A stretch of DNA of 8,050 bases from Bacteroidia bacterium (GCA_025996815.1 BNTT01000146.1:1-8050); one strand, 5' to 3'. Counted from the stretch's first letter, positions 1 to 5,953 are shown. The notes: a model not told the origin generated them from the letters alone. A program made the numbers and translations.

Positions 1-355
1 ATTCTTTTCGCCGATATACATGAAGAAATGCCGCCCGGCCACTCGCATCAACATACTCTGCGACGAGGCAGCCGTCGCCATGATGGAAGACATCCTGTTC
101 ACCGAGACCTCAACCATCGGCGTGCGAAAATACAGCGTCCTGCGCACTTGTCTTCCCCGCGAAGCCGTGACCGTAGCCACGCCCTACGGCGAAGTCAAAG
201 CCAAAAAAACCTTTTACAACCACACGTCCCGCATCGCCATCGAATACGAAGACGCCCGCCGTCTGGCGAAAGAAAAAGGCATCCCCCTGCGGGAAATATA
301 CAGTGCGATAAGGTTTGGAATTGAAAAAAAAGATGTATCTTTGCAGCCTAAATAA
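1..355 (+). CDS. larC: LarC, nickel-pincer cofactor biosynthesis protein, C-terminal part (5' end outside window)
   Basis: The reading frame is open from base 2, so the gene begins upstream and about 117 C-terminal residues are present. The ATG at 20 is an internal Met (preceding residues FFSPIY), not a start. Recognisable LarC C-terminal features are a YMKKxRP segment, an ILCDE segment, an LFTETSTIGVR segment and LPREAVTVATPYGEVKAK. LarC uses CTP to insert nickel into the pyridinium bis-thiocarboxylate mononucleotide, giving the nickel-pincer cofactor of lactate racemase and related enzymes; it is cytoplasmic. In Lactobacillus plantarum the protein is made by programmed frameshifting between larC1 and larC2; this window holds only the larC2-like part, so whether that applies here cannot be seen. 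The last codons (V-S-L) also encode a promoter -7 box for the next gene. Identification rests on recalled family motifs. Confidence 0.85.
   Translation, partial: FFSPIYMKKCRPATRINILCDEAAVAMMEDILFTETSTIGVRKYSVLRTCLPREAVTVATPYGEVKAKKTFYNHTSRIAIEYEDARRLAKEKGIPLREIYSAIRFGIEKKDVSLQPK
314..343 (+). promoter_or_regulatory. Bacteroidota promoter for the HEPN/MNT pair, inside the end of larC
   Basis: TTTG at 314-317 is followed after 18 bases by TATCTTTG at 336-343. This matches the Bacteroidota primary-sigma pattern (TTTG, about 19 bases, TAnnTTTG). Transcription would begin only a few bases before the HEPN ATG at 358, giving a leader of about 10 nt. The whole element lies in larC codons, so the HEPN/MNT pair probably has its own promoter rather than depending on larC read-through. 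Confidence 0.7.
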
Positions 356-357
356 AG

Positions 358-750
358 ATGAATAAAGAAGAACAGATACAATATTGGGTAGATTTATCGG
401 ACTACGATATGGAAACAGCGGAAGCGATGTTTCGCGAGAGGCGTTTCTTGTATGTTGGCTTTATGTGCCATCAAGTCGTGGAAAAGATATTTAAAGCTTT
501 TTATACGAAACTAAAAGAAGAAACGCCGCCTTTTGTGCATAAATTGACCTACTTGGCAACGCATGGTGGATTTTACGAATTGCTATCCGAAGAGCAACGG
601 CTATTTATAGAAGATTTGGAGCCTTTGAATATAGAAACACGTTATCCCGAATATAAGGAACGACTATTAAGGCGGCTTACTGAGCCTTATTGTGCTGAAC
701 TGATTATCAATACAAAAGCATTACTTCAATGGACAAAAGAGCAACTATAA
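358..750 (+). CDS. HEPN domain protein (COG2250-like), partner of a minimal nucleotidyltransferase
   Basis: The product is a 130-residue, mostly helical protein. It has the typical N-terminal HEPN pattern: YWVDLSDYDMETAEAMF (residues 9-25), RRFLYVGFMCHQVVEKIFKAFY (28-49, in which CHQVVEK resembles the family's HQAxEK), a PPFVHKL segment (57-63) and an RYPEY segment (95-99). Such proteins are usually encoded beside an MNT gene, and some pairs are toxin-antitoxin modules in which HEPN is an RNase. The canonical HEPN nuclease motif (Arg, 4-6 residues, His) is absent: His38, His61 and His69 have no Arg at that spacing upstream. RNase activity is therefore uncertain, and a substrate- or partner-binding role is equally possible. 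The ATG at 358 is 2 bases after the larC stop, has no SD and is preceded by a promoter at 314-343. The last 22 bases overlap the MNT gene, which suggests translational coupling. Confidence 0.82.
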   Translation: MNKEEQIQYWVDLSDYDMETAEAMFRERRFLYVGFMCHQVVEKIFKAFYTKLKEETPPFVHKLTYLATHGGFYELLSEEQRLFIEDLEPLNIETRYPEYKERLLRRLTEPYCAELIINTKALLQWTKEQL

Positions 751-1043
751 TAAACAAAGCGAAAGCCTATAAAGAGTTGGTTATGAATGATTTCCCTGTT
801 GAAATAGACCAGTGCTGGCTTTTTGGTTCGTATGCGAAAGGAACACCGCGTGAGCATAGCGACATAGATATTGCGCTGGTGGTTGACCATATTGAAGATG
901 ATGATTATTGGAACGGAACCACTTTGCTGTGGAAGTTGAGCAATCACATAGACGACCGCATTGAGCCTGTTCTAATTGCGCGCGATACGGATTATGCCGA
1001 CTTTCTGAGTGAAATTCAAAAGACAGGAATAGAAGTGAAATGA
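729..1043 (+). CDS. Minimal nucleotidyltransferase (MNT domain), HEPN partner
   Basis: This 104-residue protein of the DNA polymerase beta-like nucleotidyltransferase superfamily has the diagnostic GS-x10-D-x-D motif: GSYAKGTPREHSDID at residues 33-47, with Asp45 and Asp47 as metal ligands and Glu79 (in RIEPVLI) as a plausible third acidic residue. Known MNT antitoxins such as MntA transfer AMP to a tyrosine of the partner HEPN protein and neutralise it. The catalytic residues look intact here. The start overlaps the HEPN gene by 22 nt in another frame, with no SD, so reinitiation or coupled translation is likely. The gene and its partner look more A/T-rich than nfnAB, consistent with recent acquisition, but I did not compute this. 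The precise target is not deducible from sequence. Confidence 0.85.
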   Translation: MDKRATIINKAKAYKELVMNDFPVEIDQCWLFGSYAKGTPREHSDIDIALVVDHIEDDDYWNGTTLLWKLSNHIDDRIEPVLIARDTDYADFLSEIQKTGIEVK

Positions 1044-1058
1044 AAAACAAATTTTAAA

Positions 1059-1098
1059 CGTGCACCTCGGCACGATGATACCTTCGGCTACGCGCCGC
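1059..1098 (+). repeat. GC-rich double hairpin between the MNT gene and nfnA
   Basis: Two short inverted repeats sit in an otherwise A/T-rich spacer: CGTGC (1059-1063) with GCACG (1070-1074), 6-nt loop, and CGGC (1085-1088) with GCCG (1094-1097), 5-nt loop. The second is followed by a run of ten A (1099-1108). No U tract follows in the plus direction, so it is not a classical terminator of the HEPN/MNT transcript. It could instead be a dispersed genomic repeat, an mRNA 3'-end stabiliser, or chance. Confidence 0.35.
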
Positions 1099-1141
1099 AA
1101 AAAAAAAATCACAAAAAAACGCAAATTACATTTTTTTTTAC

Positions 1142-1149
1142 TACCTTTG
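1142..1149 (+). promoter_or_regulatory. Probable -7 box of the nfnAB promoter
   Basis: TACCTTTG matches the Bacteroidota -7 consensus TAnnTTTG and lies 18 bases before the nfnA ATG, after a T-rich run. No TTTG is visible about 19 bases upstream, so the -33 element is weak or absent. Transcription would give a leader of roughly 10-15 nt. The box also argues against any start codon upstream of 1168. Confidence 0.6.
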
Positions 1150-1167
1150 TCGCCAAAATCAATCTTT

Positions 1168-1950
1168 ATGAATGAAATAGTAAAAAAAGAGGTGCTTTCT
1201 GCTAATATTGTGCAGTTGGAAGTGGAGGCTCCGCTGATTGCGAAGGCGCGGAAAGCCGGGCATTTCGTTATCGTGCGCGTGGGGGCGCAGGGCGAACGCA
1301 TCCCCCTCACCATTGCAAAAGCAGATGTGAAACGAGGCACTATCACGCTGATTATCCAGCAAGTAGGCGTATCCACGCGCCGCCTTTGCGCACTGAACGT
1401 GGGCGACAAACTCACCGATTTGGTGGGTCCGTTGGGCAAAGCCACGCATATTGAAAAGTTGGGCACAGTGGTTTGTGCCTGCGGTGGGGTGGGCACGGCA
1501 CCGATGCTGCCGATTGCCGAGGCGATGCACAATGCCGGCAATAAGGTTGTTACGGTTTTGGCGGCGCGCAACAAAGATTTGATTATTTTGGAACGCGAGA
1601 TGCGCCAATTCTCCGATGAGGTGATTGTGATGACCGACGACGGCTCTTACGGACAGAAAGGCTTGGTAACCAACGGCGTAGAGGCAGTTATCCAGCGCGA
1701 AAAAGTGGATTTGTGCGTAACGATTGGTCCGCCCGCGATGATGAAATTTGTGTCGCTGCTGACGCAAAAATACAGCGTGCCCACGGTTGCCTCGCTAAAC
1801 ACGATTATGGTGGACGGAACGGGTATGTGCGGCGCGTGTCGCGTGTCGGTGGGCGGACAAACGAAATTTGTCTGCGTCGATGGACCCGAATTTGATGCCC
1901 ACCAGGTAGATTTTGACGAAATGATTTCACGATTAAAAGCATATAACTGA
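1168..1950 (+). CDS. nfnA: NfnA-type FAD/NAD-binding [2Fe-2S] subunit (ferredoxin:NADP+ reductase / SudB family)
   Basis: This 260-residue protein of the ferredoxin reductase/PyrK-like fold has an FAD-binding RIPLTIA segment (44-50), a nucleotide-binding GGVGTAPMLP loop (106-115) and a C-terminal [2Fe-2S] region with Cys221, Cys224 and Cys236 (GMCGAC, then VCVDGPEFDA). At the place of the first PyrK-like cysteine there is Asp216, which fits the three-Cys/one-Asp cluster known from Thermotoga maritima NfnA. With the downstream NfnB-like subunit it would form a cytoplasmic complex that couples NADPH, NAD+ and ferredoxin by flavin-based bifurcation; a sulfide dehydrogenase (SudB) label is the alternative. 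The ATG at 1168 was chosen because it follows a TACCTTTG promoter and gives the normal N terminus (MNEIVKKE). The frame is open further upstream, but that extension is lysine-rich low-complexity sequence crossing the promoter. The stop overlaps the nfnB start by 1 nt (TGATG). Confidence 0.85.
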   Translation: MNEIVKKEVLSANIVQLEVEAPLIAKARKAGHFVIVRVGAQGERIPLTIAKADVKRGTITLIIQQVGVSTRRLCALNVGDKLTDLVGPLGKATHIEKLGTVVCACGGVGTAPMLPIAEAMHNAGNKVVTVLAARNKDLIILEREMRQFSDEVIVMTDDGSYGQKGLVTNGVEAVIQREKVDLCVTIGPPAMMKFVSLLTQKYSVPTVASLNTIMVDGTGMCGACRVSVGGQTKFVCVDGPEFDAHQVDFDEMISRLKAYN

Positions 1951-3410
1951 TGACAACAGAACGCAATGAGCCTTGGCGCGAAGCACTGCGCAAGAGTATG
2001 AAAGCGAAAGAACGCACCGACATTCCGCGCGTGAAAATGCCCGAATTGGCACCCGACGTGCGCAGTCGCAATTTTGAAGAAGTGAACAGAGGCTTGACCG
2101 CCGAGCAGGCGTTGCAGGAGGCAAAACGTTGCCTCGACTGCCCCGATGCCCCCTGTATGGCGGGCTGTCCGGTCGAAATAGACATCCCGACGTTCATCAA
2201 AAATATCGAGCGCGGCAACTTCCCCGAAGCCGCAAAAACCCTGAAAGCCACATCGGCACTGCCGGCAGTGTGCGGTCGCGTGTGCCCACAGGAAACGCAG
2301 TGCGAAAGCCAATGCACCTACCTCAAATTGAAAAAAGAGGCAGTCGCAATTGGCTATTTGGAACGGTTTGCAGCAGACCGATTAGCAGACAATGATAATC
2401 ATAATAATCAATCAAATCACAAAAATAACAGTTCAGACATAAAAGTTGCAGTAGTCGGCTCCGGTCCCGCAGGGCTATCCTTCGCAGGCGATATGGCAAA
2501 ATTGGGCTACACCGTAACGGTCTTCGAGGCATTGCACGAAATCGGCGGGGTGCTCAAATATGGCATCCCCGAATTTCGTTTGCCCAACACGGTGGTGGAC
2601 GTGGAAATTGAACATTTGCAGCATCTCGGCGTGAAATTCGAGAAAAACTGCATCATTGGCAAAACGCTGTCGCAGAGCGACTTGGATGATATGGGCTTCA
2701 AGGGGATTTTTGTTGCCAGCGGGGCGGGATTGCCCAATTTTATGCACATTCCGGGCGAAAATCTCAACGGCGTGTTGTCGTCCAACGAATACCTGACGCG
2801 CGTCAATCTGATGGAAGCCCGCAAGACGGAGGCGGATACGCCCGTGTGGTTGGGCAAGCGCGTGGCAGTCATCGGCGGCGGCAACACGGCGATGGACTCG
2901 GTGCGCGTGGCGCGACGGTTGGGTGCAGAGCAGGCGATAATTGTTTATCGACGCTCGGAAGAAGAAATGCCCGCCCGCGTCGAAGAAGTCAAACACGCCA
3001 AAGAGGAAGGCATCATCTTCCTAAACCTCTATAATCCAATCGAATACATCGGCGACGAACAGGGCAGGGTGAAGGCGATGGTGCTGCAAAAGATGACACT
3101 TGGCGAGCCGGATGCCTCCGGACGGCGCAGTCCGGTGCCCATTGAAGGTGCCACGGAAACGATTGAGGTGGACGAGGTGATTGTGTCGGTGGGCGTGTCG
3201 CCTAACCCGCTGATTCCGAGTGCTTTCAAGGGCTTGGAAGTGAGCCGAAAAGGCACCATCGTGGTCAATCAAGACACTTTGCAGACCGATTTGCAGACCG
3301 TTTTCGCGGGAGGCGACATCGTGCGCGGCGGCGCAACGGTCATCCTTGCAATGGGCGACGGCAGAAGAGCCGCCGCCGCGATGCACAAAAAGTTAGCGGC
3401 AAATCAATGA
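1950..3410 (+). CDS. nfnB: NfnB / glutamate synthase small subunit-like NADPH-binding Fe-S flavoprotein
   Basis: The 486-residue product has an N-terminal double [4Fe-4S] domain with cysteines at 61, 64, 69, 73 and 108, 112, 118, 122. An FAD-binding motif VVGSGPAG (168-175) is followed by IGGVLKYGIPEFRLP (198-212), then an NAD(P)H-binding VIGGGNTAMDS (307-317) with YRRSEEEMPAR (333-343), and a C-terminal FAD loop AGGDIVRGGATVILAMGDGR (453-472). This is the GltD/NfnB/SudA architecture; the directly upstream, overlapping nfnA-like gene and the absence of a glutamate synthase large subunit favour NfnB. The role would be electron bifurcation between NADPH and ferredoxin/NAD+, typical of fermentative anaerobes. 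Residues 146-163 form an Asn/His-rich, A/T-coded linker between the Fe-S and FAD domains. The stop codon lies within the hairpin of the convergent ribosomal-protein terminator. Nfn versus other GltD-like enzymes cannot be settled from sequence alone. Confidence 0.85.
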   Translation: MTTERNEPWREALRKSMKAKERTDIPRVKMPELAPDVRSRNFEEVNRGLTAEQALQEAKRCLDCPDAPCMAGCPVEIDIPTFIKNIERGNFPEAAKTLKATSALPAVCGRVCPQETQCESQCTYLKLKKEAVAIGYLERFAADRLADNDNHNNQSNHKNNSSDIKVAVVGSGPAGLSFAGDMAKLGYTVTVFEALHEIGGVLKYGIPEFRLPNTVVDVEIEHLQHLGVKFEKNCIIGKTLSQSDLDDMGFKGIFVASGAGLPNFMHIPGENLNGVLSSNEYLTRVNLMEARKTEADTPVWLGKRVAVIGGGNTAMDSVRVARRLGAEQAIIVYRRSEEEMPARVEEVKHAKEEGIIFLNLYNPIEYIGDEQGRVKAMVLQKMTLGEPDASGRRSPVPIEGATETIEVDEVIVSVGVSPNPLIPSAFKGLEVSRKGTIVVNQDTLQTDLQTVFAGGDIVRGGATVILAMGDGRRAAAAMHKKLAANQ

Positions 3411-3422
3411 TTTACCGCTAAC
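3387..3422 (-). terminator. Intrinsic terminator of rpsF-rpsR-rplI, overlapping the nfnB 3' end
   Basis: An 8-bp stem, GTTAGCGG (3392-3399) with CCGCTAAC (3415-3422), continues after one C/A mismatch with AAAT (3401-3404) and ATTT (3410-3413), leaving a 5-nt loop. Read on the minus strand, the stem is followed at once by TTTTT (complement of 3387-3391), the layout of a rho-independent terminator about 30 nt past the rplI stop. In the plus direction no U tract follows the stem (ACCCAAC type sequence), so it should act mainly on the minus-strand operon. Confidence 0.75.
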
Positions 3423-3454
3423 CCAACAAAAAATTATTAATCTTACGAAAAGTT

Positions 3455-3898
3455 TTATTCGGAAACCACTTCAAAAGGAATTTCTACTGAAACCTCCTTG
3501 TGAAGTTTTACGATGGCTCTGTAGGAACCAACTTCTTTGACGACATCTTTGATGTAAACCGTTTTGCGGTCTATCTCGAAGCCTTTTTTGGACAGTTCCT
3601 CGGAAATTTGAATGGTGGTTACAGAACCGAAAATCGTGCCGGTGGAACTTGTTTTTGCTCCAATCGTCAATGCTATGCCGTCCAATCTCGTTGCGAGAGC
3701 GGTGGCATCTGCCTTGATTTTTTCCAACTTGTGGGCACGCTGTTTCTTGTTTTCAGCCAACACTTTCTTTGCCGATTCGGAAGCGATGACCGCTTTCCGC
3801 TGCGGAATCAAAAAATTCCGTCCGTAACCGTCCTTCACGGTCACAATATCGTCCTTGTAACCAAGTCCGTGAATATCTTCTATCAATATAACTTGCAT
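3455..3898 (-). CDS. rplI: 50S ribosomal protein L9 (bL9)
   Basis: The product is 147 residues, close to the usual length of about 149. The N-terminal rRNA-binding domain carries the L9 signature ([20 protein letters not shown], residues 11-30, then IPQRKAV). A charged central helix (about 40-75, [21 protein letters not shown]) leads to the C-terminal domain with [21 protein letters not shown]. bL9 binds 23S rRNA near the L1 stalk and affects frame maintenance. It is the last gene of the operon, 16 nt after rpsR. A clear SD (AGGAGG, complement of 3905-3910) lies 6 nt before the ATG, which is unusual in this genome. Confidence 0.97.
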   Translation of the reverse strand: MQVILIEDIHGLGYKDDIVTVKDGYGRNFLIPQRKAVIASESAKKVLAENKKQRAHKLEKIKADATALATRLDGIALTIGAKTSSTGTIFGSVTTIQISEELSKKGFEIDRKTVYIKDVVKEVGSYRAIVKLHKEVSVEIPFEVVSE

Positions 3899-3904
3899 AA
3901 TTTT

Positions 3905-3910
3905 CCTCCT
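3905..3910 (-). promoter_or_regulatory. Strong Shine-Dalgarno sequence of rplI
   Basis: The minus strand reads AGGAGG followed by AAAATT and the rplI ATG, a textbook spacing of 6 nt. nfnA, nfnB, metK, the GNAT gene, rmlD and the HEPN/MNT genes show nothing comparable. Confidence 0.8.
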
Positions 3911-3914
3911 TTTT

Positions 3915-4187
3915 TTATTTCATCAAATCGGTTACATAAGGAAGCAATGCCAAGTGACGGGCACGCTTAACTGCCTGTGAGATACGGTGTTGAAACTTCA
4001 ACGAAGTGCCCGTAATCCGACGCGGCAGGATTTTCCCCTGCTCATTCAAAAACTTCTTCAAAAATTCGGGGTCTTTGTAGTCAATAAACTTGATACCGTT
4101 CTTTTTGAAGCGACAATATTTTTTCTTCTTAACGTCAACCGTTAGTGGTGTTAAGTAACGAATCTCTGAGTTGTTAATTTCTGCCAT
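3915..4187 (-). CDS. rpsR: 30S ribosomal protein S18 (bS18)
   Basis: The 90-residue basic protein has the bS18 core [20 protein letters not shown] (19-38), [40 protein letters not shown] (46-85). It binds the platform of the 30S subunit as a heterodimer with bS6. In structures of Bacteroidota ribosomes, bS18 with bS6 and bS21 forms the pocket that holds the 3' tail of 16S rRNA and hides the anti-SD. The gene starts 3 nt after the rpsF stop, and its SD is inside the rpsF C-terminal codons. It is the middle gene of rpsF-rpsR-rplI. Confidence 0.97.
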   Translation of the reverse strand: MAEINNSEIRYLTPLTVDVKKKKYCRFKKNGIKFIDYKDPEFLKKFLNEQGKILPRRITGTSLKFQHRISQAVKRARHLALLPYVTDLMK

Positions 4188-4190
4188 AAT

Positions 4191-4544
4191 TTAGACCTCC
4201 TGTTGTTGTTTAATTCCTTTTGTTTTACTACGTCTCCTAATCGCATATTCGGTGAAATCCTTGTCCTGACGGAAAGTCAGGAACCGGAGCACGCGCTCGT
4301 CGCGACGATACTGGAGTTCCAGCGTTGCAACTACCTCCGGCTTGGCTGTAAACTCTAACAGCACATAAAATCCGGTGGACTTCTTTTGGATGGGATACGC
4401 CAACTTTTTCAGGCCCCACATCTCTTCATTCACAATCTCAGCCCCTTCGGTCTTGAGAATGCCCTTGAATTTGTTTACCGCTTCCTTTGTCTGAGCCTCA
4501 GACAAAACGGGAGTCAAAATGAAAACGGCTTCATAATTATTCAT
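4191..4544 (-). CDS. rpsF: 30S ribosomal protein S6 (bS6)
   Basis: The 117-residue protein has the bS6 fold signature: [16 protein letters not shown] at the N terminus, [25 protein letters not shown] (43-67) and a [16 protein letters not shown] segment near 80-95. The C-terminal tail is basic, then Gln-rich (KQQQEV). bS6 pairs with bS18 on the 30S platform. It is the first gene of the operon, transcribed from the promoter at 4585-4616. The leader is only about 35 nt and A/T-rich, with no room for the structured S6:S18 autoregulatory leader known in other phyla, and no strong SD precedes this ATG, unlike the two downstream genes. Confidence 0.97.
   Translation of the reverse strand: MNNYEAVFILTPVLSEAQTKEAVNKFKGILKTEGAEIVNEEMWGLKKLAYPIQKKSTGFYVLLEFTAKPEVVATLELQYRRDERVLRFLTFRQDKDFTEYAIRRRSKTKGIKQQQEV
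4195..4201 (-). promoter_or_regulatory. Perfect 7-nt Shine-Dalgarno sequence of rpsR, inside the rpsF coding end
   Basis: The minus strand reads AGGAGGT, fully complementary to the canonical anti-SD ACCUCCU, 7 nt before the rpsR ATG at 4187. It is encoded by the last three rpsF codons (Gln-Glu-Val: CAG GAG GTC). Such a strong SD is notable in a phylum whose ribosomes normally do not use it. Confidence 0.8.
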
Positions 4545-4584
4545 AAATTTCTCTATATAAAATTGTTTTTAATAAAATCGGCTG

Positions 4585-4616
4585 CAAAGGTACGCTTTTT
4601 TTTTATATCTTCCAAA
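4585..4616 (-). promoter_or_regulatory. Promoter of rpsF-rpsR-rplI
   Basis: On the minus strand TTTG (complement of 4613-4616) is followed after 20 bases by TACCTTTG (complement of 4585-4592). This is a good match to the Bacteroidota promoter. The predicted start is near 4578-4581, about 35 nt before the rpsF ATG. Confidence 0.72.
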
Positions 4617-4650
4617 TTTTTTTGAATTTTTTTTTTATAAAAATATTTCG

Positions 4651-4658
4651 TACCTTTG
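4651..4658 (+). promoter_or_regulatory. Probable -7 box of the metK promoter
   Basis: TACCTTTG lies 35 bases before the metK ATG. The expected -33 position holds only a T run; a TTTG at 4621-4624 is 26 bases away, too far for the usual spacing. Bases 4663-4693 are A or T only, giving an unstructured leader of the kind favoured for translation without SD in this phylum. The box faces away from the rpsF promoter, so the 149-bp spacer is a divergent promoter region. Confidence 0.65.
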
Positions 4659-4693
4659 CGCGATTTTTTAATTTTAATTTAATTTATAAAAAA

Positions 4694-5953
4694 ATGAGTT
4701 ATTTATTTACTTCCGAATCTGTGTCTGAAGGTCATCCCGACAAGGTTGCTGACCAAATTTCAGATGCTCTACTGGACCAGTTTCTTGCTTACGATGCTGA
4801 ATCCAAAGTAGCTTGCGAAACATTAGTAACCACCGGACAAGTTGTTGTTGCCGGTGAAGTGAAGTCAAAAGCCTACGTCGACATCCCCGAAGTGGTGCGT
4901 CGCGTGATTGAGCAGATTGGTTACACCAAGAGTGAGTACCAGTTTGAGGCGAAATCGTGTGGTATTCTCAATGCCATTCACGAGCAGTCGGGCGACATCA
5001 ACCGTGGCGTGGAACGCGCAGAGGCACTCGACCAGGGTGCGGGCGACCAGGGGATGATGTTTGGCTACGCAACCAACGAAACGGCGAATTATATGCCGCT
5101 GCCGTTGGATTTGTCGCACCAACTGTTGCTCGAATTGGCAGCCATTCGCAAAAAAGAGTTGGCACTTATGCCCTATTTGCGTCCCGATGCGAAGTCGCAG
5201 GTGACGATTCAGTACAGCGACAGCGGCGTGCCCGAAAAAATCGACACGATTGTGATTTCGACGCAGCACGACGAATTTGCGACGGACAAGGCGATGCAGG
5301 AAAAAATCACGCACGACGTTGTCAATATCCTCGTGCCGCGCGTGAAAGCCAAATATCCGCAAGCCATCCAGAATTTATTTACGGACAAAATCACCTACCA
5401 CGTCAATCCGACCGGCAAATTTGTCATCGGCGGACCGCACGGCGACACCGGCTTGACGGGTCGCAAAATCATTGTGGACACCTACGGCGGCAAAGGCGCG
5501 CACGGCGGCGGTGCTTTTTCGGGCAAAGACCCCTCGAAGGTCGACCGCTCGGCGGCGTATGCAGCCCGTCACATCGCGAAAAATTTGGTCGCAGCGGGCG
5601 TTGCCGACGAGGTGTTGGTGCAGGTGGCTTACGCGATTGGCGTTGCCAAGCCGATGAACATCTTTATCAACACCTATGGCAAGAGCAAAGTGCAGCTGGC
5701 GGATGCGCAAATCGCCGACAAGGTGGCGCAACTGTTCGATATGCGCCCCAAAGCCATCGAAGACCGCCTCAAACTGCGTAAACCTATTTATCTTGAAACA
5801 GCATCCTACGGTCACGTGGGGCGCACGCCGGAAACGAAAAAGAAAACGTTTTCTTCGCGTTACGATAAAGAGAAAACGGTTGTTGATGTAGAACTGTTTA
5901 CGTGGGAAAAACTCGACTATGTGGACAAAATCAAGGCGGCATTCAAAATTTAG
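4694..5953 (+). CDS. metK: S-adenosylmethionine synthetase
   Basis: MetK makes S-adenosylmethionine from methionine and ATP, releasing phosphate and diphosphate, in the cytoplasm as an oligomer. The 419-residue product carries the family hallmarks: [18 protein letters not shown] (11-28, with the ATP-site His14 and Lys17), [12 protein letters not shown] (115-126), [22 protein letters not shown] (237-258) and the P-loop-like [19 protein letters not shown] (271-289). It is somewhat longer than the roughly 384-residue E. coli enzyme because of the 150-240 region and the C-terminal tail. The ATG at 4694 gives the standard N terminus ([17 protein letters not shown]); an in-frame ATG at 4622 lies upstream of the promoter box and is rejected. 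No SAM riboswitch fits in the short A/T-only leader. The downstream GNAT gene begins 8 nt after the stop. Confidence 0.98.
   Translation: MSYLFTSESVSEGHPDKVADQISDALLDQFLAYDAESKVACETLVTTGQVVVAGEVKSKAYVDIPEVVRRVIEQIGYTKSEYQFEAKSCGILNAIHEQSGDINRGVERAEALDQGAGDQGMMFGYATNETANYMPLPLDLSHQLLLELAAIRKKELALMPYLRPDAKSQVTIQYSDSGVPEKIDTIVISTQHDEFATDKAMQEKITHDVVNILVPRVKAKYPQAIQNLFTDKITYHVNPTGKFVIGGPHGDTGLTGRKIIVDTYGGKGAHGGGAFSGKDPSKVDRSAAYAARHIAKNLVAAGVADEVLVQVAYAIGVAKPMNIFINTYGKSKVQLADAQIADKVAQLFDMRPKAIEDRLKLRKPIYLETASYGHVGRTPETKKKTFSSRYDKEKTVVDVELFTWEKLDYVDKIKAAFKI

Noticed and set aside
1060..1167. Upstream extension of nfnA to an in-frame ATG at 1060
   Set aside because: The extension crosses the TACCTTTG promoter box and the hairpin block and codes for Lys-rich low-complexity sequence not seen in the family; ATG 1168 gives the normal N terminus.
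972..1767. Long open frames on the minus strand opposite nfnA
   Set aside because: They run opposite a clearly recognised gene, resemble no known family and are expected shadows of its codon usage.
2257..2270. Perfect 14-bp palindrome CACTGCCGGCAGTG in nfnB
   Set aside because: About 0.5 perfect 14-bp palindromes are expected by chance in a window this long, and it lies over a conserved coding segment (SALPAVCGR).
3108..3135. Two overlapping hairpins sharing TCCGG in nfnB
   Set aside because: Short 5-6 bp stems in GC-rich coding sequence, without flanking signals; not beyond chance.
4622..4693. Upstream extension of metK to an ATG at 4622
   Set aside because: It would begin before the promoter box at 4651-4658, and the extra 24 residues are Phe/Asn/Lys-rich, as expected for A/T spacer; [10 protein letters not shown] is the known MetK N terminus.
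4545..4693. S6:S18 leader on the rpsF side or SAM riboswitch on the metK side
   Set aside because: Both predicted leaders are about 30-35 nt and nearly all A/T, too short and unstructured for either element.
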